Assembly: GCA_002347285.1 (NCBI GenBank)
Contig: DDXW01000027.1
Span: forward strand, 1 to 48,187
Reading direction: 5' to 3'
From: Rhodocyclaceae bacterium UBA2250
GTDB lineage: Bacteria > Pseudomonadota > Gammaproteobacteria > Burkholderiales > Rhodocyclaceae
DNA length: 48,187 nucleotides
Below, piece by piece: positions 1-12,060 of this stretch. The stretch's first letter is position 1. Every line of letters starts with the position of its first letter. The position numbers were made by a program, and so were the translations under genes. The notes beneath the pieces were generated by a model, which was given only the letters and a program-made list of their open reading frames with translations, was not told where the DNA came from and made no database searches.

Positions 1-1
1 C

Positions 2-559
<558 letters not shown>

Positions 560-586
560 GTCGCCGCCCGGCAGCGGGCAAGAAAA

Positions 587-617
587 AAGGCCTGCCGGGT
601 CGTCCCGGCAGGCCTTT
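587..617. terminator. Bidirectional terminator between icd and cspA
   Basis: A 13-bp perfect stem (AAGGCCTGCCGGG with its complement) around a TCGT loop, flanked by an A-run on the left and a short T-run on the right, lies between the convergent icd and cold-shock genes. It can terminate in both directions. Confidence 0.85.
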
Positions 618-634
618 AGCATTCTGGAAGCAGC

Positions 635-838
635 TTAGGCCTTTTGAATGTTCGAAGCCTGCTTGCCCTTGGGGCCCTGCACGACTTCGAAGCTGACCTT
701 TTCACCCTCTTTCAGGGTCTTGAAGCCCTGCATGTTGATCGCGGAGAAGTGCGCGAACAGATCCTCGCTGCCATCGTCCGGGGTGATGAAGCCAAAACCC
801 TTGGAATCGTTGAACCACTTGACGGTACCCGTTGCCAT
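635..838 (-). CDS. cspA: Cold-shock-domain protein, CspA family
   Basis: A 67-residue single cold-shock domain, the usual length for the family, which binds single-stranded RNA/DNA and acts as an RNA chaperone. It begins MATGTVKWFNDSKGFGFITP and carries both RNA-binding motifs (KGFGFI, then DLFAHFSAI). A longer open frame reaches upstream, but the ATG at 838 is preceded by GAAAGAGG and matches the family N-terminus, so that start is chosen. The paralogue cannot be decided from sequence alone. The gene is convergent with icd and divergent from clpS. A promoter about 150 bases upstream implies a long untranslated leader, as in E. coli cspA. Confidence 0.95.
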   Translation of the reverse strand: MATGTVKWFNDSKGFGFITPDDGSEDLFAHFSAINMQGFKTLKEGEKVSFEVVQGPKGKQASNIQKA

Positions 839-992
839 AAAACCTCTTTCATAAAACGTGACATATACCCGGTCCTTCCAAACAGCCTGACCGGCGAAAT
901 GTTTGTGTTGCAAGCTCTCGACAGCGCGGATACACGACTGAATTCAGCAGGGTTTGAAGCACTGAGTGGAAGCTTGAACCAAACACCGCCGC

Positions 993-1021
993 CTTTTACG
1001 CAGTTTTCCTTGGCGCGTCAA
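993..1021 (-). promoter_or_regulatory. Predicted sigma-70 promoter of cspA (long-leader)
   Basis: On the minus strand, TTGACG (1021-1016), a 17-bp spacer and TAAAAG (998-993) form a good sigma-70 promoter. The expected start near 986 would give a leader of about 147 nt before the cspA ATG. That resembles the roughly 160-nt thermosensing leader of E. coli cspA in size, although structural similarity was not tested. Confidence 0.6.
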
Positions 1022-1089
1022 CTTTTTTTCATGTTGCATGACAGCATCAAGCCGCGCTCCGACCGGAGCATGCAGCATGCGAAGCTTGG

Positions 1090-1111
1090 CTCGGTTCCGG
1101 CGAGGCGGCGC
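1090..1111 (-). repeat. Degenerate copy of the CCGAGTTT dispersed repeat
   Basis: CTCGGTTCCGGCGAGGCGGC and flanking bases match the minus-orientation repeat at 19 of 22 positions. It lies in the cspA-clpS intergenic region and lacks the AAA end seen in good copies. Confidence 0.45.
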
Positions 1112-1154
1112 TGAAAGCGGGTTTTACCGCGCTTTTCCCCTGATGGCGGCGCAG

Positions 1155-1182
1155 TTGCACGGTGTTTGATTCGCTTTACAAT
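1155..1182 (+). promoter_or_regulatory. Predicted clpS promoter, apparently leaderless
   Basis: TTGCAC (1155-1160), a 16-bp spacer and TACAAT (1177-1182) form a good sigma-70 promoter. The -10 box ends six bases before the clpS ATG at 1189, so transcription should begin at or next to the start codon. No Shine-Dalgarno sequence precedes the ATG, in keeping with a leaderless message. Confidence 0.65.
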
Positions 1183-1188
1183 CGATTC

Positions 1189-1509
1189 ATGAGTACGCAG
1201 AAACGAATGACTGCCAGCACGGGCATCGCTCTTGAACCGGAACGGCAACGTCTCAAACCACCACGGCTCTTCAAGGTGGTGCTGCTCAACGACGACTTCA
1301 CGCCGATGGATTTCGTCGTGGTGGTGCTGGAGAAGTTCTTCCGCATGAATCGCGAGCAGGCGACCATGGTGATGCTGAACGTGCATCGCCAGGGACGCGG
1401 GATTTGCGGCGTGTTCCCGCGCGACATGGCGGCCACCAAGGTTGAGCAGGTAGGCGCATTCGCGCGGCGGCACCAGCACCCGCTCGCCTGCGTGATGGAA
1501 GAAAACTGA
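1189..1509 (+). CDS. clpS: ATP-dependent Clp protease adaptor ClpS
   Basis: A 106-residue adaptor that binds N-degron substrates and hands them to ClpAP. The core LFKVVLLNDDFTPMDFVVVV contains the NDDxTPM substrate-pocket motif; RQGRGICGVFPRDMAATK and the final HPLACVMEEN strand complete the fold. A GTG at 1162 would add nine residues, but the ATG at 1189 gives the family's usual length and sits just below a promoter, so it is preferred. The next gene, 21 bases downstream, is clpA, the normal clpS-clpA operon. The N-terminal extension (about 27 residues) is poorly conserved in the family and may contribute to ClpA inhibition. Confidence 0.95.
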   Translation: MSTQKRMTASTGIALEPERQRLKPPRLFKVVLLNDDFTPMDFVVVVLEKFFRMNREQATMVMLNVHRQGRGICGVFPRDMAATKVEQVGAFARRHQHPLACVMEEN

Positions 1510-1530
1510 AAAGGAAATGAAAGGACTGGG

Positions 1531-3821
<2,291 letters not shown>

Positions 3822-3822
<1 letters not shown>

Positions 3823-4307
3823 TGATGACCTTCGCCACCACCGACCTGTGCGACGCCTACGAGGGCAAGGTGCGCATTGCCGCCCCCATTTTCCGTTCCT
3901 TCGGCGGCAAGCCTTCCTTTCATGGCCGTATCGCCACGTTGAAGCTGTTCGAGGACAACGGCCTGGTGCGCCAGACGCTCGACACGCCGGGCGACGGCCG
4001 CGTGCTGGTGGTCGACGGCGGCGGCAGCCTGCGCTGCGCGCTGCTCGGCGATCAGCTCGCCGCGCTGGCGGTTGCGAACGGCTGGGCCGGGGTCGTCGTC
4101 TGGGGCTGCATCCGCGACAGTGCCGCGATCGCCGGCATGGAGCTCGGCGTGTTCGCCCTCGCCCCCCATCCGCAAAAGACCGTCAAGAAGAATCTCGGCG
4201 ATGCCGAGATCGCCGTCACTTTCGCCGGCATCGATTTCGTTCCCGGCGAATGGCTCTATGCCGATGCCGACGGCCTGATCGTCAGCACCCAGCCGCTGCA
4301 CGGTTGA
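3822..4307 (+). CDS. RraA-family protein (RNase E inhibitor / HMG-CHA aldolase fold)
   Basis: A 161-residue member of the RraA family, which includes E. coli RraA (binds RNase E and slows RNA decay) and class II 4-hydroxy-4-methyl-2-oxoglutarate/oxaloacetate lyases. Typical blocks are seen: TTDLCDAYEG, FGGKPSFHGRIATLKLFEDNGL, GDGRVLVVDGGGSLRCALLG, NGWAGVVVWGC and YADADGLIVS. Arg98-Asp99 of the aldolase RD motif is present, but the acidic residue expected three positions after Asp in active aldolases appears to be Ala (RDSAA), so catalytic activity is uncertain. It follows clpA with a one-base overlap. Product family is certain, exact role is not; MenG annotations of this family are historical errors. 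Confidence 0.85.
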
Positions 4308-4330
4308 ACTTCCCGCCCTACCTCCGCCTG

Positions 4331-4355
4331 GCGCCGCCTCGCCAGCGCCGAGTTT
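4331..4355 (+). repeat. CCGAGTTT dispersed repeat, plus orientation
   Basis: A full copy (GCGCCGCCTCGCCAGCGCCG followed by AGTTT) 23 bases after the rraA-like stop. The ends GGCGC and GCGCC can pair, so the element can fold as an imperfect hairpin. Confidence 0.8.
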
Positions 4356-4383
4356 GTCGAGCCATCAATTATTTCTAACATAT

Positions 4384-4397
4384 GTCTTATATAAGAC
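4384..4397. promoter_or_regulatory. Palindromic operator upstream of aceA
   Basis: GTCTTATATAAGAC is a perfect 14-bp palindrome in an AT-rich pocket, ending two bases before the predicted aceA -35 box. Its centre is at about -44.5 relative to the predicted start, where either an activator contacting RNA polymerase or a repressor could act. A related half-site (ATAAGAC) lies at 10431-10437 before aceB. The protein that binds it is unknown. Confidence 0.55.
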
Positions 4398-4399
4398 AC

Positions 4400-4428
4400 T
4401 TGTTGCTTCGCAAAAACACTTCTATACT
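4400..4428 (+). promoter_or_regulatory. Predicted sigma-70 promoter of aceA
   Basis: TTGTTG (4400-4405), 17-bp spacer, TATACT (4423-4428). The expected start near 4435 leaves a leader of about 48 nt to the aceA ATG. Confidence 0.7.
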
Positions 4429-4482
4429 GCGCGGCAGTGCTTCACTCACTCCACCTCAATCCCTTCATGAGAGGATCCGAAC

Positions 4483-5793
<1,311 letters not shown>

Positions 5794-5835
5794 GCAGCTT
5801 GGATCTCTCGGTACAGAGGGAGTGGAGTGAAGAAG

Positions 5836-5865
5836 CCGCACCGGGCAACCGGTGCGGTTTTTTTC
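5836..5865 (+). terminator. Rho-independent terminator of aceA
   Basis: CCGCACCGG, GCAA loop, CCGGTGCGG, followed by seven T. Perfect 9-bp stem 43 bases after the aceA stop. Confidence 0.92.
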
Positions 5866-5902
5866 TCAATCGGCGCGCGCCAATCGGACTGGGATCACGC
5901 CA

Positions 5903-6373
5903 TCAGCGGCTGTAAGCATTGGCCAGCCGGGCACGCATCAGCAGGGTTTTCCCATCGACGACCTGTCCTGCGGCGCGAATTTCGCCGCCGGTGAGTTGCG
6001 CCACCTGAACCGCGCGCTGGGCGGCGACCAGCGCGCCGCCGGCGCCGCCGCCACCCGCGGGCACCAGTCCGGAGTAGGAAGTCACATGGCCGTGGATGTC
6101 GATTTCGGCCAGCTTCATGTCTCCCCGCCAGATTTCGGCGTAGGTGGACGCGGGCAACTCCCGTGCGCTGCTCGTTTGCAACGCCTGCGCCCCGGTCGAG
6201 ACCGAAACGGTTTCGGCGGCGACGCCACCCCGCTCGGCCTCGCCGGCAATAGCCGGCATCGCCTGGGTCGCCGGGGATTCGTTCCGGGCATGCCGCGCAG
6301 TTCTGCCCTGCGGGTCATTGTCCGTCGTACCGGAAGACGGGATGAGTGCGGGGTTTAGCGGCGAGATCTGCAT
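5903..6373 (-). CDS. Hypothetical protein, 156 residues
   Basis: An open frame with no family I recognise. The first 65 residues are rich in Pro, Ser, Thr and Ala and probably disordered (begins MQISPLNPALIPSSGTT). The second half looks more ordered, with a Gly-rich VPAGGGGAGGALVAAQRAVQ stretch and a closing DGKTLLMRARLANAYSR. No signal peptide or membrane segment is apparent. No convincing Shine-Dalgarno sequence precedes the ATG, so the start is uncertain. It is convergent with aceA and divergent from the Crp/Fnr-like gene. Opposite-strand frames here are shorter and unlike known proteins. Moderate confidence that it is a gene. Confidence 0.55.
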   Translation of the reverse strand: MQISPLNPALIPSSGTTDNDPQGRTARHARNESPATQAMPAIAGEAERGGVAAETVSVSTGAQALQTSSARELPASTYAEIWRGDMKLAEIDIHGHVTSYSGLVPAGGGGAGGALVAAQRAVQVAQLTGGEIRAAGQVVDGKTLLMRARLANAYSR

Positions 6374-6611
6374 GGCGTTCTGGCAATGGGCGGTGACACA
6401 CCGGAATGCACTGCACAGGCTGTGCCAAGCAGCCTTTCTTCCTAATCTTCAGTCGGTTATCGACAATCCCCATTCCACCGCAGGCAAGTTATGCCGCCAT
6501 GGCGGCAAAACGCGCACCCTCTCGACCGCAGCGCACCGAGCGACAGCCGCTCAGCCGGCCGGATCGCACTTGATGGCATACTCGCCGTGTCGATACCGCA
6601 CGGATTCCCGC

Positions 6612-8138
6612 ATGCCATCACGTCAGCATTCACGCGATCAGATCATCGAGCTGCTTTCGGGCATTTCCCTGTTTTCCGGGCTCGAACCGGATCTGCTCGA
6701 CGAACTCGCCGACGTCGGTGAAATGGTCAGGCTGCCGGCGCGGCACCGGCTGTTCACCAGCGGCGAACCGATCGAGGCCGCACATTTCCTCGTCTCGGGC
6801 TCGATCAAGCGCAGCACCCAGCTGGCCGATGCGGTCGAGAAGGTGCTGGAACTGGTGCGGCCCGGCCAACTTGTGGCGATGAGCGAAGTCTTCGGCGCGA
6901 CCACCTACGTCTCGTGCGCCCAGGCCGTCCATCCGAGCACCCTGATCGCCATCCCGGTTGCCAGGCTGACGGAGATTGCCGGCCGCCACCCATCGCTGAG
7001 CCTGCGGCTGCTGACAACCATCGCACGGCAACACCATGCCGCCGAATTCGAGGTGATCTCGCATCACGCGCTCCCGGGTGCCCAGCGCGTCCTGGATTAC
7101 CTGCTGCACCTCGCCGGCGACCGACGCGATATCGCCGGGGAGACCACCGTGGAACTGGATGCCAGCAAGAAGCTCATCGCCGCCCGGCTCGACATGACGC
7201 CGGAAACGTTTTCGCGCATGCTGCGCCAGCTGTCATCGGATGGCATGATCGTAGTCCATGGCCGTCGCATCCACATCCAGAACGCAACTCTGACCAAAGG
7301 CAGCACGGGCGCTGAGCAGCGTCGCCGCGCGCCCCTGCATTATTCGCGGACGGAGCAAATGGCGAAAAACCGGCGCCGCCCCTCGCCGGCGGCGCTGGTC
7401 AACCTCTGCGGCCGGCATCGCATGCTGTCGCAGCGCATGGCGACGTGCTGGTGCATCAACGCACGCAAGATCGTCGCCGGGCCGGCGCGTGGCGCGTTGC
7501 GCAAGTATCGCGAGCAATTCGAGCGCAATCTGGCGCAGGTCGGCGCGCTCGTCCAATCCCTCGCGCCGGAGTTGCATCGCGAAATCGATCTCCTCGGCGG
7601 ACTGTGGACCGCCTACCGCGACCTGCTCTGCAGCCACCCGCCGGCATCGGCCGATGCCGATGCGGTGTTCGATCTGAGCGAGCGCATCCTGAGCGCAGCC
7701 GACGCATTGACGGCCGCCGCGGCGCGTGCGGCCGGCACGCCCGAGGCGCGTTGCGTTAACATCGCCGGGCGCAACCGCATGCTCACCGCCCGAATCGCGA
7801 AGCTGTTCCTGTTCCAAGACTGGGGCGTGCGCAGCACCGAAGCGAGGAAGCTCATGACCGCTGCGCGCCGCGAATTCGACGCCAACATCAACACCCTGAC
7901 CGGCTGCGGAGGCGAATCCCCGGAAATCGCCGCGCAATTGGTCATCGACGTCGAGCAATGGCGCGCCCTGACCTCCATCATCGACAGCCCCGCTTGGTTC
8001 GGAATGGCGGACGGCCATGCCCGCGAGGTGCTCGCGGCGAGCGACGAACTGCTGCGCCATCTCGACACCACCGTGAAGCTCTATGAACACCTGGCGGAGA
8101 GGAAATCCACCGCCGGCACGGCGGCCGTACCGCCCTGA
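6612..8138 (+). CDS. Crp/Fnr-family regulator fused to two PilJ/NarX-like sensor domains
   Basis: The frame encodes about 508 residues. Residues 1-130 form a cNMP-type beta-barrel sensor and about 150-225 a Crp winged helix with recognition helix TPETFSRMLRQL, whose E-x-x-S-R spacing matches FNR/DNR proteins that read TTGA half-sites. No N-terminal cysteine cluster is present, so it is not an Fe-S FNR; it is closer to DNR/NNR types. After a basic linker come two copies of the PilJ-like domain (type IV pili transducer/NarX N-terminal family): NLCGRHRMLSQRMA and NIAGRNRMLTARIA carry the P-box-like GRxRML motif that in NarX binds nitrate. No membrane segment is seen, so these usually periplasmic sensors would be cytoplasmic. 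An internal ATG at 7359 preceded by GGAG could also yield the PilJ part alone. Start chosen at the ATG giving the shortest complete Crp domain; an in-frame ATG at 6573 is possible. Confidence 0.8.
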   Translation: MPSRQHSRDQIIELLSGISLFSGLEPDLLDELADVGEMVRLPARHRLFTSGEPIEAAHFLVSGSIKRSTQLADAVEKVLELVRPGQLVAMSEVFGATTYVSCAQAVHPSTLIAIPVARLTEIAGRHPSLSLRLLTTIARQHHAAEFEVISHHALPGAQRVLDYLLHLAGDRRDIAGETTVELDASKKLIAARLDMTPETFSRMLRQLSSDGMIVVHGRRIHIQNATLTKGSTGAEQRRRAPLHYSRTEQMAKNRRRPSPAALVNLCGRHRMLSQRMATCWCINARKIVAGPARGALRKYREQFERNLAQVGALVQSLAPELHREIDLLGGLWTAYRDLLCSHPPASADADAVFDLSERILSAADALTAAAARAAGTPEARCVNIAGRNRMLTARIAKLFLFQDWGVRSTEARKLMTAARREFDANINTLTGCGGESPEIAAQLVIDVEQWRALTSIIDSPAWFGMADGHAREVLAASDELLRHLDTTVKLYEHLAERKSTAGTAAVPP

Positions 8139-9440
8139 TCAGCCGAGCCGGGCTGCCAGCTTGTCGCGCAGTTCCGCGAGATCGATCGGCTTGGCGATGT
8201 AGTCGTCCATGCCGGCGGCGAGGCACTTTTCGGCGACGACCGAATTCACGCCCGCCGGCTCGAGGGAAAGTTCCAGCTTGCCCGCCTCGATGCGCGCCAG
8301 ATCGATCAGCTCGTTCACCAAGGCCAGCAGGTGTCCGCCGGCGCGTTCGATTTCCCGCGCCTGATCCTTGAACTCTTCCGCCAGCGCGGGCGCATGCGTC
8401 AGCAGTTGCGCAAAGCCGATGACAGCGTTGAGCGGCGTCCGCAGCTCGTGGCTCATGCTCGCCAGGAATTCGCTCTTCGCGCGGCTGGCCGACTCGGCCG
8501 CCTCCTTGGCGGCGAGCAGCGCCCGACGCGCCTCCTCCAGCTCGGAGATGTCGTGCGTGACGACCACCGCATAGTCCGCCGCGCCGGCCCCCTGGCTGTA
8601 GGGATAATAGGTCACCGCGCATTCGCGCAATCCGAGCTTCGGCAGCTCGACCAGCGCCTGATGCGCCAGCGGTCGGCCCTCGGCGAACACCCGCTCCAGC
8701 TCCGGAGCGATGAAGCTGCGATAGCGCTCCTGCCCCCAGACTTCCGCGGCAGTCTGGCCGATGACCTCGTCGCGCCGCCGCTTCAGCAAGGCGCACCAGG
8801 CATCGTTCACCGCTTCGTAGCGATGCTCCCGGTTGATCACGCTCATCGCGCGTCGGGAACGGCATTGACGATGAACTCGTAGCGCCTGAGCATCCGCTCG
8901 TGTTCCCGCGTTTCGCGGTTGAGCCGCAGGCTGCCCATTTCCACCACGGAAAAGCGCCGCGCGCTGGCGAGGGTGAAGACGGCGAAGACCAGCAGCAATG
9001 CACCCGTCGCCACTGAGATGCTGGTGCCCTCGACGAGCAGGCGCAAGACGAACATGCCGACGGCCGGCAGCGTGAAGAGCAGCAAGGAAGTCCGATCGAG
9101 GGAAAACGCCGAGATCGCCCCGCCCATCAAGCCGGTCAGCACCAGGGCCAGGAAGAACTCCTGGTCGATCTGCTGCTCCGGAAACAACAACAGGCTGACG
9201 AGTCCCCAAGCCAGGCCCGTGGCGGCGACGCCGATGCGAAAGCGCACCAGCCAGATCCTGCTGTCGGCAGCCGTCGTCGCCGAGCGCCGATAGGCGACGG
9301 CGATCGCGCCGCGATAACCCAGCGAGCCTCCCAGCGCGGCCAGCCAGAGCGCCATGGCCCATGGCTCGGCACCGACCCACAGCAGCGGAGCGAGGATGGC
9401 GGCGATCTCGCCGGGCGCGCAGCCCCGCCAGCGCCGAGTT
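8139..9440 (-). pseudogene. Decayed hybrid sensor histidine kinase
   Basis: Remnant of a membrane-bound hybrid kinase with three lesions. First, the 5' end is missing: the frame enters directly from repeat sequence (9418-9441) with membrane segments already under way, and the first ATG in frame is at 9355. Second, the membrane part ends in VNAVPDAR-stop at about 8843, while its PAS continuation (MSVINREHRYEAVNDAWC) is in another frame; two extra bases in GCGCG near 8847 explain this. Third, after the HisKA domain (SHELRTPLNAVIGF) the sequence jumps from LELSLEPAG to EKCLAAGMDDYIAKPI, the end of a receiver domain, so the whole ATPase domain and most of the receiver are deleted near 8225-8270. 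It cannot be a working kinase. Its stop codon abuts that of the convergent regulator gene. Confidence 0.85.
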
Positions 9441-9441
9441 T
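9418..9441 (+). repeat. CCGAGTTT dispersed repeat, plus orientation
   Basis: CCCCGCCAGCGCCGAGTTT with a diverged left end (CGCAG). It sits at the truncated 5' end of the sensor-kinase pseudogene, 10 bases from the lysR stop codon. Confidence 0.72.
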
Positions 9442-9451
9442 CATTCGGCCC

Positions 9452-10351
9452 TCACTCCGCCCTGTCCCAGTAATCCGGCCGGCCGTAGTTGTCCCGCAGC
9501 AGGTCGATGAACAGCCGCACGCGCAGCGGCAGATGGCGGCGCTGCGGGAACACCGCGTGGATGCCGACCGGCGGCGTGGCGAATTCGTCGAGCACCGACA
9601 CCAGCCGCCCCCAGCGCAGGTCGTCGCCGACCTCCCACAGCGAGCGCCACGCCAGCCCCATGCCGGCCAGCGCCCACTCGTGCAGCACCGCGCCGTCGTT
9701 GCAGGCGAAGCGTCCGGGCGGCTTGAAAAGGATCGGCTTGCCGGCGACCACGAAGTCCCAGCCCGGCTGGGTCGGCAGCGACAGGCAATCGTGCGCGGCC
9801 AGATCGTCGAGCGAACGCGGCACGCCCTTGCGCTGGAAGTAGGCCGGGCTGCCGACCACCACGCGCTTCATCTCACCGAGCCGCACGGCGACGAGGCTCG
9901 AATCGACCAGCCCGCCGAGGCGCACCGCGCAGTCGATGCCTTCGCCGACGAGGTCGACGGTGCGGTCGGAAAGATCGAGGCTCGCGCTCACCTCGGGATG
10001 CGCGCGCAGGAATTCGAGCAGCAGCGGCGCGACGTGCTTGCGGCCGAAGCCGGCCGGCGCCGTCACCTTCAGATGGCCGCTGGCGCGCGCGCTTCCCAGC
10101 GACAATTGCGCCTCGGCATTGGCGAGGTCGGTGAGGATGCGCTGGCAGTCCTCGAGGAAGGCCTCGCCCTCCTGCGTCAGGGTCAGCTTCCGCGTCGTCC
10201 TCGTCAGCAGGCGCACGCCGAGCCGGTCTTCGAGCGCGTCGAGGCGCCGGCCGATGATCGCCGGCGTCACGCCCTCGCCCGCCGCTGCCGCCGTGAGGCT
10301 GCCTTTCTGCGCCACCCGGACGAAGGCCTCCAGCTCTTTCAGCTTCGACAT
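9452..10351 (-). CDS. LysR-family transcriptional regulator
   Basis: A 299-residue LysR regulator. The N-terminal winged helix (LKELEAFVRVAQKGSLTAAA, then RLDALEDRLGVRLLTRTTRK) is typical, and the effector domain starts near ASGHLKVTAPAGFGR. It is transcribed divergently from aceB with about 100 bases of AT-rich DNA between them, the usual layout for a LysR protein controlling its divergent neighbour, so control of malate synthase is plausible. This is inference only: no clear T-N11-A palindrome was singled out. The overall sequence belongs to the large CrgA-like group, whose effectors are seldom known. Length is normal. Confidence 0.9.
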   Translation of the reverse strand: MSKLKELEAFVRVAQKGSLTAAAAGEGVTPAIIGRRLDALEDRLGVRLLTRTTRKLTLTQEGEAFLEDCQRILTDLANAEAQLSLGSARASGHLKVTAPAGFGRKHVAPLLLEFLRAHPEVSASLDLSDRTVDLVGEGIDCAVRLGGLVDSSLVAVRLGEMKRVVVGSPAYFQRKGVPRSLDDLAAHDCLSLPTQPGWDFVVAGKPILFKPPGRFACNDGAVLHEWALAGMGLAWRSLWEVGDDLRWGRLVSVLDEFATPPVGIHAVFPQRRHLPLRVRLFIDLLRDNYGRPDYWDRAE

Positions 10352-10391
10352 TTTTTACATTTAGTATTGAATTAATTGCCGTTATTGTGAC

Positions 10392-10420
10392 TTATCTTGC
10401 AACTTTGTGTCGAATACACT
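10392..10420 (+). promoter_or_regulatory. Possible aceB promoter
   Basis: TTATCT (10392-10397), 17-bp spacer, TACACT (10415-10420). Only a weak match at -35. The bases after the -10 box (TACACTGCGG) resemble those at the aceA promoter, and ATAAGAC (10431-10437) matches half of the aceA palindrome. Confidence 0.4.
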
Positions 10421-10452
10421 GCGGTCATCTATAAGACCCAGTGGAGAAAACC

Positions 10453-12051
10453 ATGAGCCTGAACCTCCCCGCCGGCGTGCAGATCAACGCCCCGATCCAT
10501 CCCCGCTTCGACGAGATCCTGACCAAGGACGCGCTCGAACTCGTCGCCAAGCTGCACCGCGCCTTCGAGCCGCGCCGCCAGGAGCTGCTCAAGGCCCGCA
10601 TCGCACGCCAGGCGCGCATCGACGCCGGCGAGATGCCCGACTTCCTGCCCGAGACCGCGCACATCCGGGCGGGCGACTGGAAGGTCGCGCCGCTGCCCAA
10701 GGCGCTCGAATGCCGCCGCGTCGAGATCACCGGCCCGGTCGAGGCCAAGATGATCATCAACGCCTTCAACTCGGGCGCCGATTCCTACATGACCGACTTC
10801 GAGGATTCCAACAGCCCGAACTGGTTCAACCAGATTCAGGGCCAGGTGAATCTCTACGACGCCATCCGCCGCAAGCTCACCTTCACCAACGAGGCCGGCA
10901 AGGTCTACCAGCTGGGCGACAAGATCGCCACCCTGCAGATCCGTCCGCGCGGCTGGCACCTCGACGAGAAGCATGTGCTGGTCGACGGCCAGCGCGTCTC
11001 CGGCGGCCTCTTCGACTTCGCGCTCGTCTTCTTCCACAACGCCAAGGAACAGGTGGCCCGCGGCGCCGGCCCGTTCTTCTACCTGCCGAAGATGGAATCG
11101 CACCTCGAGGCGCGGCTGTGGAACGACATCTTCTGCCTGGCGCAGGACCATATCGGCCTGCCGCGCGGCACCATCAAGGCCACCGTGCTGGTCGAGACCA
11201 TCCTGGCCACCTTCGAGATGGAAGAAATCCTCTACGAACTGCGCGAGCACAGCGCCGGCCTCAACGCCGGCCGCTGGGACTACATCTTCAGCGCGATCAA
11301 GAAGTTCAAGCGCAACAAGGATTTCTGCCTCGCCAACCGCGGGGCCATCACCATGGAAGTGCCCTTCATGCGCAGCTACGCGCTCGCCCTGGTGCAGGCC
11401 TGCCACAAGCGCGGCGCCCCGGCGATCGGCGGCATGAGCGCGCTGATCCCGATCAAGAGCGATCCGGAAGCGAACGAAAAGGCGCTGGCCGGCATCCGCC
11501 ACGACAAGCGCCGCGACGCCAACGACGGCTACGACGGCGGCTGGGTCGCGCACCCCGGTCTGGTGCCGATCGCGATGGAGGAATTCGTCAAGGTGCTCGG
11601 CGACAAGCCGAACCAGTGGGGCAAGCAGGTCGAAGGCAAGTTCGGCCCGCAGGACTGGCTCGACTTCCGGCCCGAGCAGCCGATCACCGAAGCCGGCCTG
11701 CGCAACAACATCAACGTCGGCATCCACTACCTCGGCTCCTGGCTCGCCGGCAACGGCTGCGTGCCGATCCACAACCTGATGGAAGACGCCGCCACCGCCG
11801 AGATCAGCCGCTCGCAGGTCTGGCAGTGGGTGATCTCGCCGAAGGGCAAGCTCGATGACGGCCGCAAGGTCACCGCCGAGATGGTCAAGGCCATGATCCC
11901 AGAAGAACTCGCCAAGGTGAAGGCCACCGTCACCGCCAACGGCGAGAAGACCGAAACCTACGACCAGGCCGCCGGCATCTTCGAGAAGATGGCCCTCGCC
12001 GACGAGTACCCCGAGTTCCTCACCCTGCCGTTGTACGAAGCGATGGAGTAA
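10453..12051 (+). CDS. aceB: Malate synthase A
   Basis: A 532-residue malate synthase of the A form, which condenses glyoxylate with acetyl-CoA to malate, the second glyoxylate-shunt reaction. Typical segments are DFEDSNSPNWFNQIQGQVNL, RPRGWHLDEKH, the magnesium-site region TVLVETILATFEMEEILYEL and the C-terminal MEDAATAEISRSQVWQW that holds the catalytic aspartate. A GTG four codons upstream is in frame, but the ATG at 10453 preceded by GGAG gives the family start (MSLNLPAGVQI). It is divergent from the LysR gene. A repeat copy lies 10 bases after the stop and a terminator follows. It works with aceA, transcribed separately. Confidence 0.96.
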   Translation: MSLNLPAGVQINAPIHPRFDEILTKDALELVAKLHRAFEPRRQELLKARIARQARIDAGEMPDFLPETAHIRAGDWKVAPLPKALECRRVEITGPVEAKMIINAFNSGADSYMTDFEDSNSPNWFNQIQGQVNLYDAIRRKLTFTNEAGKVYQLGDKIATLQIRPRGWHLDEKHVLVDGQRVSGGLFDFALVFFHNAKEQVARGAGPFFYLPKMESHLEARLWNDIFCLAQDHIGLPRGTIKATVLVETILATFEMEEILYELREHSAGLNAGRWDYIFSAIKKFKRNKDFCLANRGAITMEVPFMRSYALALVQACHKRGAPAIGGMSALIPIKSDPEANEKALAGIRHDKRRDANDGYDGGWVAHPGLVPIAMEEFVKVLGDKPNQWGKQVEGKFGPQDWLDFRPEQPITEAGLRNNINVGIHYLGSWLAGNGCVPIHNLMEDAATAEISRSQVWQWVISPKGKLDDGRKVTAEMVKAMIPEELAKVKATVTANGEKTETYDQAAGIFEKMALADEYPEFLTLPLYEAME

Positions 12052-12060
12052 GGCTTACGC

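Noticed and set aside
6144..6611. Upstream extension of the Crp/Fnr gene
   Set aside because: The added residues lack any domain character, overlap the divergent hypothetical gene and have no ribosome site; the Crp domain starts cleanly near 6612.
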